From the NCBI GenBank assembly GCA_029215795.1, contig JARDYH010000002.1:62287001-62351000 (forward strand): a stretch of DNA of 64,000 nt. The letters run 5' to 3'. Each line of letters begins with the position of its first letter. Positions within the stretch are counted from its first letter, which is position 1. The translations under genes were made by a program, and so were the position numbers. Of this stretch, positions 21,606 to 33,321 are shown piece after piece. The notes under the pieces are model-generated. The model was not told where the DNA came from. It worked only from the letters and a program-made list of their open reading frames with translations, and made no database searches. The DNA comes from Anniella stebbinsi. Taxonomy: Eukaryota; Chordata; Lepidosauria; Squamata; Anniellidae.

Positions 21606-24044
21606 TCCAAGACTTTTAAGCTGTAGGGATTTGGGAGAAGAAACTGAGGCACGAGGCTGTGTTGAATTCCCTTTGTCACTTTGCTCCTCCAGCTTGAAAC
21701 AAAAGTATTGCTGGCAATGATGGAGCAGTTCAAGCCAGAGTGAAAGGACCTCATTTCAGAGCAACACATGGAGATTTCTCAGTAATTTTAAATTGGGATA
21801 GAAAACATAACCTCTAAAGTCCTGGGAAGGAGTTCAACTATAACCTGAATTCATGTGGGACAAAGGAGGAGCATCTCCCTCCTGTTTTGCTTGCACTAAT
21901 GTGCAAGTGTTTCCAAACAGTGCATTCACTGTATCACTGTCCCATGAATAGCTCCTCAGCACTGTGTTATCCTTTATATTCAACAATCCTTCTACTGTAC
22001 TTGCTCAAATCCTTAGCCTTGTTCCTTTTGGCTCTATTCACTTTTGATATGAAATTATCATTGGGGAAATTCAAAATGATACTGGAATAGAATGAGATGA
22101 TATAAATCTGAGTAGTTTTTTTTAAAAAAAAGCCCTGTAGATTTGTGACTTGTAAAAAAAGAGAAGAAGAAAAGAAAAGTGTACTTCATTTGCTTGAAGC
22201 CTTCAGACATGTATTATGGGCAAAGGATCTCCCCATGTCTTAAACAGTATTTTTCATCTTGCCATTCTCAGCTGACCTATGTTAGAATGGCAAGCATAAC
22301 TCATTTCATCTTAGAAGGTACCTATTTTCCAGTGGATTCATTCACAAGTGCAATTGCCTTAAGATGATTTATATTTTCAGATCCAGATAAGTGAACAGAT
22401 TGAACACATTCAGGCGATTTGCTGTGTGGCTACAGGAAGCATGGCATTAAAATTAAAATAATTACATGGTGCTGTTTGTCTGCCTTTTACTTTTAGATAA
22501 TGAAAGGACTGCTAGAATTTGGAGCTGCTTTGATTTCCCAATCTAAACTACACATGAATTCATTCACTTCCTACTATGTTAGATTAGAAGGGAAAGCTTT
22601 CTTCTTGGATCAAGCATTTTTTTTTACTCCAGACACTTTAAACTCAATATGTACACAGTGTAATTTTCCAACCAAAGGAACCGAGAATTCATACACTGTT
22701 TATATTACTTTTGATTGGAAATTTTAAACAGAAGTTACCAAAAAGGGATAATTATTGAGGATTTTGTTAGCAGGAGTACCTACTTGAAAAAAGAAGAAAA
22801 AATGTAGGGAGTGGAATGGTTTTAAATAGTTTTAGTTTGTGCAGTTTTTCATATTCCAGTTTTTGGGAGGATACAATACAAAAAATCGGTGTGCCCTAAC
22901 TATATATATATATATATATATGCTCTTTAGTTGCTTAAACAATGGGCTTGTCTATATGTCCTGTTTAGCCTGTTCTGGCTGCGAGTTTGCACTGCATTGT
23001 TTATATAATGCAGCTGCCGACTTGTAGCCACCATGGGCTTTCCCCTGAAACTACGCTTTTTAAAAGTTGCTGACTTGTTGCAACTGTTTCCTTTGCTCCA
23101 AGGTCACCACCTTCTTTCCTCTATCAGTCAGTGGTGACCTTGCTTCAGGTTGAGGCTGTGGGCATTCCTAGAAGCAGATCGAAGCCCCCAGAAATGCCCC
23201 CAGGGTAGCCCAGGGTAAGGTGCAGGAAGAGTGGGAAGGCAGGTCAGGGCGGGGGCTCAAAGAGCCGAATGGCTGCCAGTGCTGCAGCTTTTCTGGCTGG
23301 ATAGCCTGCTCCCATCAGGATTTATTGTCCCCACCCCACAGCTGTGATGCTGCAGGGTTTTGTGAGAACAAGGAGCAAAGCATCATCATAAAAATCCCCC
23401 CAATGACAGCACAAGATCTTGAATTTAACTGGAGTGAGTTTGAGTATATTCTGTCACCTGTCATGTTCTCTAATCCTTTGTCTCCTACCTTCTAGTTTCT
23501 ATGGGGGATGGGTGTCCCCAGTTCTTGCTTTTTTTTGTCCCCCTCCAAAAAATTGATATTTTTATTCCCTTATCAGCCTCATCAGTAGCCCCATTAACTA
23601 CTCTGCTATATTGTCTATCCATGAATTCCACGGGCAGTGACCCCCTACCCCAACATGACATTTGTATTACTGGCCAGGTGGATTGCCGCCATCACATTGA
23701 GAGTCTCCAAGCTTCAGCTGGATGTTCTTGGCAGCTCCTATAAGAGCCATGAAGACACTCAACATGAATGATAAACTCAGTATGTAATAAGCAGTTCAAA
23801 GCATTATGGGTTGGATGGTTTGGGTGGCAAACACAAAGTGAATGTAACTTGTCCAAAATGCAACATGTCCTTAGTAAGGACAATAGAACAGTCAGAGGAC
23901 CACTGATGTAGCTCCTCATCAGCTATGTATATGTAGGCAAACACAGCAAAGTTCATTCAGCCTCTGAAAATTGCTTGTGGGGGAAGAGAGGGCCATGGAC
24001 ATGTGACACTGTCTAGCTACCAATCAGCAGATGCAACAGACAGA
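21606..24044. other. unannotated DNA
   Basis: No gene is recognised. A (TA)n microsatellite lies at about 22900-22921. The rest looks single-copy by eye. Confidence 0.4.
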
Positions 24045-24575
24045 TAGACCATAGCTGAAAGCTGCAAGTTCAATTCCTGCATCTCCACCCAAAAAGGGTC
24101 TCCTGTGCCAGGGCTCTCTAAGGTTACTGTCTGAATCCTTAGAGAGCTGCTGCCAGTCAAGTAGGCAATATTGGATTATTCAGGGGTGTAGAACCTCAGG
24201 CTTGGTAGCCAAATCTGGCTGTCCAGGGGTCTCTGTCCAGCCCTCTGGGCTTCCCCAGAAGGCCACATCCCTTTCCCCTGGCTTCACCCCTTTCTCCAAC
24301 CATTGACTGTTGGGTGGCTTCCCAGCTTTATATAATTTGTTTCCCAGTCTTAAAGGTTGAAATGCCTCTTCTAAGGCTTAATTGCTGGCAGTAAGGGCTT
24401 TAAGCTACAATATCTGGGTATTTTTGTTTTTTGGCCCTGCTTTTTGCCTGTGGCCTGCCCACTGCTGGAATGTGGCCGCCAAGAGCTTCTCCAAAATGGA
24501 ATTTGGCTGAAAGAGATTCTGCATCCCTGGATTAGATGGACCAGTGACCTGACTCTCTGTAGGGCAGCTTTGTGA
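24045..24575 (+). mobile_element. tRNA-derived SINE, split by a hAT-like element
   Basis: The left part (24045-24180) carries an RNA polymerase III B-box-like 'gcaagttcaattcctgc' and the SINE body 'agagctgctgccagtcaagt'. The right part (24530-24575) continues with 'gattagatggaccagtgacc' and 'tgactctctgtagggcagct'. This order matches the more complete copy at 25025-25195. The gap is filled by the DNA element at 24181-24529. Confidence 0.65.
24181..24529. mobile_element. hAT-like non-autonomous element inside a SINE
   Basis: Ends 'caggggtgtagaacctcagg' and 'gagattctgcatccctg' are imperfect inverted repeats (CAGGG...CCCTG). The flanks read gattatt on the left and gattagat on the right, a degenerate 8-bp duplication of SINE sequence. 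There is no transposase frame. Confidence 0.6.
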
Positions 24576-25024
24576 GTTCAGGCAGATAGACAAACTACTA
24601 GATGGTAGGTTAGTGGGTTTTTTTTTTAAAAAAAAATGTTTGGTACCAGTGTTCCGGAAGTGACATGGGGAAAGGTTGTAGCTCATTGGTAGTCAATGTA
24701 TGGACTCTGTTACATCCGTTTCAACTGTGTTTGGCAGATTGTCAGGCGTCTTTCATTTCATCGGCCTCTCATGGATGGAATCAGGTTTTTTTTAAAGAGA
24801 TATACAAGAATTTAGTTCCACTTGTGCTAATGTCCATTAGTGCAAATATGAATTCCTACAAATGGATATTAGTGCAAGTGTGAATTAGCGCATGTGAAAA
24901 TTTGTGTAAAACCCCCCCCCCCCAAGTCTACGGAATCTGCACGATTCAGGAAAAGTTGATCTGCTGCGGAATCCACATACTGAAGGCATAAAAATCCAAA
25001 CCCATTTGGATCCATTGTGGATTT
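24576..25024. other. unannotated DNA
   Basis: Contains a T/A tract near 24618-24636 and a 12-base C run at about 24912-24923. No gene is seen. Confidence 0.4.
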
Positions 25025-25195
25025 CTTGGTCATCTAGTGGTAGAGCACATGCATTGTTTGTGAAAGATTCCATGTTTAATCCCCGGCATCTCCAGGTAGG
25101 GCTCAGAAAGGCTCTTATCTGAAACCCTGGAGAACCATTGCCAGTCAAGGAAGGCAGTAATATGGTCTGACTTAGTAGGAGGCACTTTCTTATGT
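25025..25195 (+). mobile_element. tRNA-derived SINE
   Basis: Starts with a tRNA-like head: A-box-like 'tagtggtagagcacatgc' and a degenerate B box 'catgtttaatccccgg'. The body 'ctggagaaccattgccagtc' and 'tggtctgacttagtaggagg' follows, ending in 'ttcttatgtga'. The promoter boxes are decayed, so transcription by polymerase III is doubtful. Confidence 0.7.
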
Positions 25196-27006
25196 GATTG
25201 GATGAAGCATTAATTGGTAATCTGGCCGAAAAGTAGAAATTGCTAATTATGATTCAGAGAAGTCCAAGTGGCATCTTCTTTTCCTTTGGAATAGTTGATG
25301 ATTCTTCACCTTGGGTAATTATTACTCTAATGCTTAAAACTAACTCTAAAGGAACAATCCCATGCATCTTTAGACAGAAAAAAGCACTGCTGGCTGGGGG
25401 ATGCTGGGAGTTGCAGGACTTTTTTCTTCCTAAACATGCATAGGATTGTACTCTAAGAGAATGAGACCAAGAATGGTGGCTGGAAGAACAAGGGGGAGAA
25501 AACTGATGGCTGTATGGTGATTTGTATTACCAGGAACTCCCCCACCCCAAACTACCAGAATGATGTCAGACTCTTTCACTTTCTAAAAGAACATAGGGCA
25601 CAATGCACATGAATTTAAAGATCAGGCCCATTTCCTAAGCATGTTTTTGAACTGCTAAAAGTTTGGCTTATTCTTTGTTCTCTTTGCTTTGGTAAGACAA
25701 GGTTCAATGGAATATTTTTGAACACAGAATTGTTTTTGAAAGAATGATTTCCTTATTTCCTGAAGAGTATTATTAGTAGTGAGGTTATATTGTTGAAGAT
25801 CTTTTATAATCCACTCCCCACCTATTTTCTAGCCTTTCATTTTATCTCTGTCTCTCCAAACTTGTACTGAGTCATTTTCCCTCTCCAACTTTCCCATTAA
25901 AACCTCCCATTCTGCTCTGACCTAGCATTGAAACTAAACTCTGCTCACCTTCCTGATCTCCAGTCACAACGCCCTCACATTTTCAGCCCCTGAGATCCAA
26001 TCTACAGCCTTATTTTTTTTGGCATTTCTTTTCATTTACATTTCAGCTCTTTTCTCATCTTTTTAAATCCACCCCCCCTTTTTTTTTGGTTTTCCTTTCT
26101 CACCCTGTCCACAAGTCTGCATGTGTTGCTAAATGTAGTGGTGGTAATTTGTATGAGTGGTGGGACAGAAAAAGACTCTTCTGGGTTTACAGAGGTAGAG
26201 CTTTCCTTAGCTTGTCACTGCTGCTGCAGCTCTGAATCTTAAAACAAGCACATTGATTAGGTATGGATTTATCAAAATGTTTATACTGTAATAAGTTGGT
26301 ACAATTGGAGGAGATATAGAACCTAGAGGATGGGAAATGCTGAACTGCAAAGGATGGGTGGGAGTTCAGAAGAAAAACAAAGGAATATAGAACCTGGGAT
26401 ATAAAGAAGAAGGAACAAGAAGCTACAATCCCAATGCAGCATGGTTATGCTCCCTGATTTTAATGGGTTGCAAAGTGCAATTCTATGCATGCCCCAGTTC
26501 CCCCTTCCACCCAATGCCCTGCCGTACTTCGTTCTCCATGCACAGAGAAGCAGGGAGCGGTTGCACCATGAGTCTCTGTGCACAAAGAAAGGGGCAGCCC
26601 TTCCCTGCTCAGTGCTCGAGAAAGGCTATCTTTCTCTAGTGTTTTGTGTGGGTCCTGGGAGAGGGGGCAGAGCCTGGGGCAGAAGGTGGCAGGCTTTATG
26701 GGTTATGTCTTTGGGATGGATGTGGCCACAGGCTAGAGTTTTCTCATCTGTGGATTAAGCACAGTCTCATGCCTGAAAACTGAACCTCCAAATTTCCCTC
26801 GCTCCCAGTGCTTTGCAATAGTTCACAGGAGGCCCAAATACGCAAGCATTCTAAAGACCAGACAAATGGAAATATGCTGTAAAGGGGAAAAAATTACAAA
26901 CCAATGCCACATGAGACAGAAGCAAGGCATGGCCAAAAATCCTTTCAATTTGTGTATGACAGACATATTATTATCAGTTGTTAGGGGCATTTTAATTAGA
27001 TTAGAA
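25196..27006. other. unannotated DNA
   Basis: No gene recognised. T-rich pyrimidine stretches occur around 25800-26110. Confidence 0.4.
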
Positions 27007-27108
27007 CAGCCTTCTCCAACCTGATGCCCTATTGATGTGTTGGGCTACAATGCCCATAATTCCAGCCACCCATCTGGAGGGCACAAGGTTGGAAAAGTTG
27101 GATTGCAG
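27007..27108. mobile_element. short inverted-repeat MITE (CAGCCTTC...GGAAAAG family)
   Basis: The left arm 'cagccttctccaacctgatg' pairs with the right arm 'gcacaaggttggaaaag', and 'gttgggctacaatgcccat' lies between. A second copy is at 57743-57870. This pattern is a familiar short DNA element of reptile genomes; the family name is uncertain. Confidence 0.6.
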
Positions 27109-28657
27109 GATAACATTTTCTGCTTTAAGTCAAGAAGCTAGAAAAATAAAATCTGTGCAGAAGAGTGCATCTTCTCTTTCTTTCCATTTAGAAGCCAGAT
27201 CAAAAGTGGTTTCAAATGTTGAGATCTCGGCATAGTATAAAACAAAGGGAATAGATGATGGTGATGAAATGGTCTTCATATCAATATTTGTTCTGCGATT
27301 TGAAGTTTATAATACGTAAAGCTCATCAAATAGAATTTGATGATTTTCTTCAAGGAAGACATTTTTGAATGTCCAGAAAATAATCATGCTCTTTCAAAGA
27401 TAAGAACTTTCCAGAAATCAGCCATTCTTTAAGAATGCATGATAAGACAGCAGCTCACTATTCGATCAACAGATAATGAGTCCTGATAATTACCATTTCT
27501 AGCAGAAATAACTGAGCAAACATTTAACATTGCAAGTCAATACAAAGATCCTTGCTTGACTAAGAAGGCAGAGAGAGATGTGACATAATAAAAACATATG
27601 TGCAAGTTCATTATTTGGGGATGATTTGCTTCTGGATAGATTTCTATCTGACTCAAGAACATGGCCCTATTGTTGATATTTACATGACCCATGCAGGTTA
27701 TGTTTGACATTGCCTGGCTTCTGGGGACTAACTGGGCTTTCTCCAGCACCTGGTTAACTTGAGCAGCTGCTCTGGGCTGCAGCATTGCCAAGGGCCTCAA
27801 AGGCAATCATACGGATAGACCTTTCCATTCCATGTTCCAGGGGATTCACACTGACTGCATTACAAGGTGTTTCAGTCCCATGACCTGCCAGAGTTAGTTA
27901 TCTGAATTAACTTGCCTTTACGCAATGTCACTTTTGTGCTTCATCTCTGGCAGAGTGGGCATAGTTATGGTGAACTTGAGGTCTACTCTCCGAAGCCAAC
28001 AAGTCCTGGAACTGGGCTGAGAGGCTGGATGGGGAAGACAATTATTCCGTTAGCATTTTAATGTGAACGCGCCTAATTTCACACTTCATTATGCAAACCA
28101 AAACTTAATTTTCCTTCAAAATTAGCACTTCTCTGAATTTTGCACAGGAGTTCTTCAATTTATTTTTAAAAAGCAGATATTTGGGAAAGCAATGTTAAAA
28201 TGCATTAATATTAGGGAGATTGCTTGCTAAAATGCACACATTAGGCAAAAATGCATGCATTAGGTGAAGCATGCACAAAAATGCTTATGAATTTTCATGC
28301 AAATTTTCATCTCAAAGCTTGGGATGAACTGAACTTAAGACTGGAGAAACTAAGAGAAACCAAAATGGACAGCTTTGTCAATTCCCGGCTCAGAGGCAGG
28401 ATGGATGGAACATAAACGAAGCCCATGATGCCTCAACATGCACAAAAGATTGTGCCAAGTCATGCTGATGGGTGCTGTCACGACAAGCAATTTCTGCACA
28501 AAATAAATCACACCATGGCCTGTTTTTGCCAACTGCCCCTCCTCAGCAATGCTCCTGCTGTTTCTTTGACAACTGCATGATGGGTAGAAATTCAACAGAT
28601 GAGGTTGTGTGCCCCTGACACAGAGGGGCAGTGGCAGAAGTGATGCTTCACTTCTTA
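27109..28657. other. unannotated DNA
   Basis: Within this stretch, 28195-28300 has imperfect short-period repeats built on 'aaaatgcatgcattagg'. No gene is seen. Confidence 0.4.
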
Positions 28658-28899
28658 GATTTATTTATTTATTTCGTTTCTAACCCGCCTCTCCATCCAG
28701 ATCGAGGCGGGGAACAACAATAAATATAAATATAAAAACACTAAAATAGATAAACCATTAAAACAGATAAAAACAAATACATTATTAAAAACATCTTAAA
28801 ATTAAACTGGGTAGGCCTGCCGGAAGAGAGCAGTCTTCACGGCTTTCTTAAATTCCAGAAGACTGCTAATTTGTCGAATCTCCTCCGGCAGGCCATTCC
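28658..28899 (-). mobile_element. L2-type LINE 3' fragment
   Basis: Nearly identical to the 3' end of the L2 at 4995-5240, including 'gatcgaggcggggaacaaca' and the coding tail up to the 'ggcaggccattcc' point. The 5' truncation is very severe, leaving about 240 bp. Confidence 0.88.
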
Positions 28900-30339
28900 T
28901 CTATCATGCAGTGGTTTGAGGTGCAGAAGCTCTGACAGAAAAAAAATAGAAACTAAACTTGTTCCTTATGGATAACCAACAATTATCACTGTGTATAAAA
29001 GCACAGTGCACCAAGGTAGCATTCCCTGACTTTTTCTCAAAACATCCAGCAGTTCAAGGTAAGAGGAGGCTTACATCTAGCCTGCATATTCATTTCTAAG
29101 ATGCAGCCAACCTAAGAGGAATTATAAATGCAGAGAATTAATCATGGTTCCTTTAACTGCTGTTTTTATACATCGGTATACCCCCCCCCCCACCTGTGAT
29201 TTGTTAATAAAAAGCAGTATAGAAATATTTCAAATAAATAAACCAAAACAAATAAATAAACAAATAACTAACTAACACAATTTCTTTATTATTACAGTCT
29301 ATCTTTTGGATATATCGCGAACTAAAACAATCTTGAGAACATGCAGGCTCATGGATGAGGGTACAACGAGTTATTCAGAAAAGCTAAGAAGATATACAAA
29401 ATCCACACCAGACTGAACTGGTTCCACAGCATGGCTTTGTTGTGCCAGCTCTGTTTACTTTGGCTGAAGCAAGTAATGGAAAGGGAGAGGGGCCAAAGCA
29501 GAACACTTCATGTAGAACGCACTGCTGCCTACCAAGAGGCATGTTTGCCAGAGAAAAATTAACAGATGTTCATGAGTGTTTACTAGCACACAAGCTTGTC
29601 AGGCGTGCTTATAAGAAAGCCTGAAGCACACGGTGGAGTTCAATGTCTAATTTTAAATGTGCAATTTAATGGAAGAAATCAGTGGAGAAACATCCACAGC
29701 ATAAAGGGTTGAAGCTAATAAGGTTTCTCTGGAGGTTCAAACGTTTTTAGGTGTCCATCACATGCCATAATGATCACATAATCTGATCTCTTGTGAAATC
29801 TTTAGCTCCTAGTTTGCAACAGCTTATTACTAGAGAGAGAGGGAGGGAGGGAGGGAAAAGAAATGAGAGAGAAAGGGAGAGAGGGCACTTTCAGACTGAG
29901 GGGCCCTGGTACTTCTAATCAAAAGATATTGTGCAGGCATTCCAGCTTTTCCTTTCCACAAAAAAATGGATTATTCTTTTGGAAAGAAAAATGATGGAAG
30001 GAATGATGGGAAAACATGGGAGGGTTAGACGATGCTAACATTCAGATCCAAACCATAGAATTCCATGAATGAGGCAGGGTGACCCCACAAGAGAGCTGTG
30101 ACTGGAAGCACCCTAAGAGACAGAGAAGTGTGATTGAAAGACATTGGTGTTGTATGATCACTGTGATCCTTGGAATTTCACCACACCTTTCTGCACAAGG
30201 TTCCCTGGGGGGATTACAAATTCAAATAAAATAGAACAATCCAACAGACCATTAATACCAACCATTAATACCGAAAACAATAAATACTAAAACAACATAC
30301 ATTACTGGCACATATTAAGGATGTCTTTAGATGTCACAT
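28900..30339. other. unannotated DNA
   Basis: Contains an 11-base C run at about 29171-29181 and a purine-rich GAGG/GAGA tract at 29835-29884. No gene is seen. Confidence 0.4.
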
Positions 30340-30625
30340 GAGATTAAAGCAACAACGTACACATCACCAAAAAAAAAAAAAAAAGGAAATGCATCCTCCA
30401 GAAAGAGGGGAAAAGTAGGCACATATTTCCACAAAATTTGCATATGCTAATTTGTATGTACAGCTGAAAATTTAGAAATATGATTATTCTAATTTAAACT
30501 GGAATTTAACAGTGGGGAAAGAGTATGACCAGGTGACCTGTGTGTCTGTTTAGACTGCTGTCCAAGTGCTACCTGTGGATAAGCAACTTTAAGGCTCCTC
30601 TTGTTCTCCCTTCTTATGGTTTTTT
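30340..30625 (+). repeat. unnamed dispersed repeat, copy 1
   Basis: Contains an A-rich run (30369-30384), 'gcatatgctaatttgtatg' and 'gaccaggtgacctgtgtgtc'. The same ordered blocks recur at 45035-45230 (plus) and 60070-60375 (minus). It has no coding potential and no inverted ends. A LINE or SINE 3' region is possible. Confidence 0.55.
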
Positions 30626-30974
30626 TTTAATCTTTAGACTGAACTTGGACTGGACAGCTCCTCAAACAGAAAATTGCTTTCTATAAACTAGGACACATGG
30701 TACACCTACATGGGTGATCCATAATTGGATATACTGATATTATTTACTTCTTCTAAAAGGAGGAGGTATCACTGGGAATAAGTGGTCTAATTCTTTCCCT
30801 ATGTCAAAATCCTGCTCTAACCCTCCCCCTAAAGCTCCTATTAGCTGAGGAGGTGAAAACATACAGGCATTCTGTCCATATGCTTTCTTCTCTGTACTAA
30901 GAGCAACTGAGGAGGGGGGAGATTTGGATTAGGGTCATAGTGTAGATAGAAGGGATAATAACAGGCCATGTCCT
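30626..30974. other. unannotated DNA
   Basis: No feature recognised. Confidence 0.35.
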
Positions 30975-31215
30975 ATCTCTAAGGCCCAAACTGTGTCACC
31001 AAACAACAGCAAAACCTCTTATCTAGATTGAAGTTTGGATTTTTAGCCATCCTGCATCCCATTACTGAGTCAGGCCACTGTTCAAGTATCCACTGCCTAC
31101 CTGGACTAGAAGCAAAGGAAAAGCATAGTTGAGTGTCATCAACATACTGATGACATCTCACTCCAAGCACCTGGATGACCTCACCCAATAGTTTCATGTA
31201 GAGGCTAAATTGTTA
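30975..31215 (-). pseudogene. decayed L2 reverse-transcriptase fragment
   Basis: The minus-strand frame includes 'MKLLGEVIQVLGVRCHQYVD' and 'DTQLCFSFAS', corresponding to 'MKPLGEIIRRHGAGCYQYAD' and 'DTQIYFS' in the L2 at 5142-6326. The catalytic YADD is changed to YVDD. Downstream the frame diverges and is truncated. It is an old fossil fragment. Confidence 0.8.
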
Positions 31216-31819
31216 GAAGTAATCCTACTCAGCTCCTCATCTGGAATAAATCACAAAGTTCTGTTGATATAAGTGTAGATAACATCAATTTACAGCAGCT
31301 AGCAATTTCCCAATGGCAAGTGTTCTTCAAGACTTTTTGACCCAGCTGAAAGAATCTTCCATGGATAGAATTCTAAAGAACAAGTTTTTTTTTTAAAAAA
31401 AACTACACAAAAGAAATACCTTATTAAGAGAACTGAACTAAGTTTTTGGGGGCTGAAGGTTGCTCTTCTCTAAGCGTTTTTATTTTTAGCACTTTACATT
31501 TCAGTCGCTCTGTAGGAGAAAACAAAGAAGTTAGCAGTTTCCTACTTTACCCTGAGATTACTACCAGTAGGGGGAAAATGTCGTTTATGAAGCATCCTGA
31601 AAACCCCAGTGCTTATAATCAGGACATTAATACAAATAATATCACATCCCTTACAAAGGAAAAAAATATATATTGTAGATCTCTCATGGCATAATTCCCA
31701 AACCACTTAGAGCTAGTATGGTTCTCTGGATAGAGTGCTCGAGTGGAATATAGACACGAAACTCAATTTAAAAGTCTGACTCAGATGGGAAATTCACTGA
31801 GTACCATGGAAGTCATGGG
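31216..31819. other. unannotated DNA
   Basis: No feature recognised apart from a T/A tract at about 31386-31401. Confidence 0.35.
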
Positions 31820-32070
31820 GTGCCTCTAGACGGCTTATTTGCACTTAATTGAATGTGCACTGGTGGCATTTTGGACAGACGAGCGAGGCGCAAATCAGAC
31901 ATACAGCCGATTTAAAGTCTCCAATAATGCACATTCTCAAGGTGTCGATTTACTTTGATTTTAATTTTTTCTTCGCAGTTAGAGCGCAGTTTCTTAATGT
32001 GTCCAATGTAGAGACCATTCGAATTAATGCTAATAGTGGGCATAGTTTGGAGGGCAAGGCAGGTGATGTC
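31820..32070. mobile_element. GCGC-type non-autonomous DNA element, diverged copy C
   Basis: Begins 'ggggtgcctctagacggc', resembling the ends of copies A and B. Internally, 'tttcttcgcagttagagcgc' and 'gaccattcgaattaatgc' align with the reverse complement of copy B at 20914-21257. Many of its CpG sites have decayed and the right end is unclear. Confidence 0.45.
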
Positions 32071-32821
32071 GTGAGTGAATGACTGCTCCTTCTCTTCCTC
32101 TACCTGGCCACCCCTCCCACTTCTCCATCCACATGTTAAGCTTCTGCGAAGATTCATTCTTTAGATTTTTTTTGGACTGGGTACATTGTTGACCGTTGTG
32201 ATGGCTGTGAAAGGAAGGGGAATTTCTATGTTCTTACCATTTACGCAGGAGTAACAGGTGTTTTGCTGTTGTTTTTTCTGATTGGATCTATGTCATACAC
32301 TGTATGTTCTTTCCATCTTTCTTTTAAAAGCACTTCCTGTTGTTGAACAATTAATTTGTTTTCAGTTAAAAATAATCTGGATTTACATTAAAGCCTTTTT
32401 TTTGTTTCTGATTGGATCTATGTCATGCAGGGTGTCCCAATCACGTTTGCTTCCCCCGTCCCATCTGCTGCGATTCCTCCTCCGTACACCCCCCTATGCT
32501 TGCTCCAGGTTCCATTATAGGATTTTGTTGCTGTAGCAGTTACCTCCTTAGCACATCTGCCCGCTGAAGACCACATTGTTCTGTTGCCCTTCGGTTACAA
32601 TGTTGCTCTTCAGAGATGCCCCATTTTCAGCAAAAGTGCCCCTCAGTCAAGGTCCAGCCCGTCGAGATGCCACCACCCTCCAGTTATGCTGGGCACTTCA
32701 GTGGCTGGCAGAGTGTTCTCAGGGAGGCGATCGCCCAACAGCACCGCCACAGGGTTCTGAGGCAAATAGGTGGGTGAATAGCCAGGTGGGAGTGGGGTTA
32801 GGGCAACCCCTAAGAACTCCC
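32071..32821. other. unassigned low-copy DNA, left of a solo LTR
   Basis: A phrase of about 19 bases, 'ctgattggatctatgtcat', occurs at 32278-32296 and again at about 32408-32426. The sequence from 32430 is CpG-containing and continues after the LTR at 33322. No protein is recognised. Confidence 0.35.
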
Positions 32822-33316
32822 TGTCAGGGAAAATTTCTGTATTAAGCTGAATAAAGGACTGGACAAGTTTTGAATGTCCAGGAAGACTGAACAGCCAGCT
32901 GCAGTCAATAATCAGATAGGATAGTTTTTTCTATACACTGTTAAAAAGGTCAGTAAGATAGGGAGATTCTTTCTGGAAGGTTGGTTAATTGACTGAGTGC
33001 TGAGTCAGGGTTCAGCAAATATGTATATAAGTTAGGGATATGAGAATGGCTGGTTGTTAGGCTGAAGGATTTGTGGACGGAGGCTGGTGGAATGAGAGAT
33101 ATGGATGGAGAATTATGCTATGTAATATCTACCTGGAAAACCTGAATTATCTGGAGAAACCAGTTGTCCTATAATATATATATTATTGGACCACAGTAAA
33201 GGACTTGTATTATATACTATACTGCTGGAGTGTGAGTATTTCTTTACTGCCTGGACTCAGCTGGAAAAACATGCTTACTCTGCTAAAGCGAATGGAGAGC
33301 GCTTCTCTCCCTAACA
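32822..33316 (+). mobile_element. solo LTR (endogenous retroelement)
   Basis: The unit starts TGTCAGGG and ends CCCTAACA (one mismatch from a perfect inverted end). It is flanked by a 5-bp duplication CTCCC at 32817-32821 and 33317-33321. A TATA-like 'tatataag' lies at about 33024-33031 and a variant polyadenylation signal AGTAAA at 33195-33200, giving a plausible U3-R-U5 order on the plus strand. No internal coding region is present, so it probably formed by recombination between two LTRs. Confidence 0.75.
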
Positions 33317-33321
33317 CTCCC

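Noticed and set aside
28195..28300. Repeats of 'aaaatgcatgcattagg' as a possible CRISPR-like array
   Set aside because: The units are irregular and very AT-rich with no spacer structure, and the surrounding DNA is vertebrate. It is simple-sequence decay.
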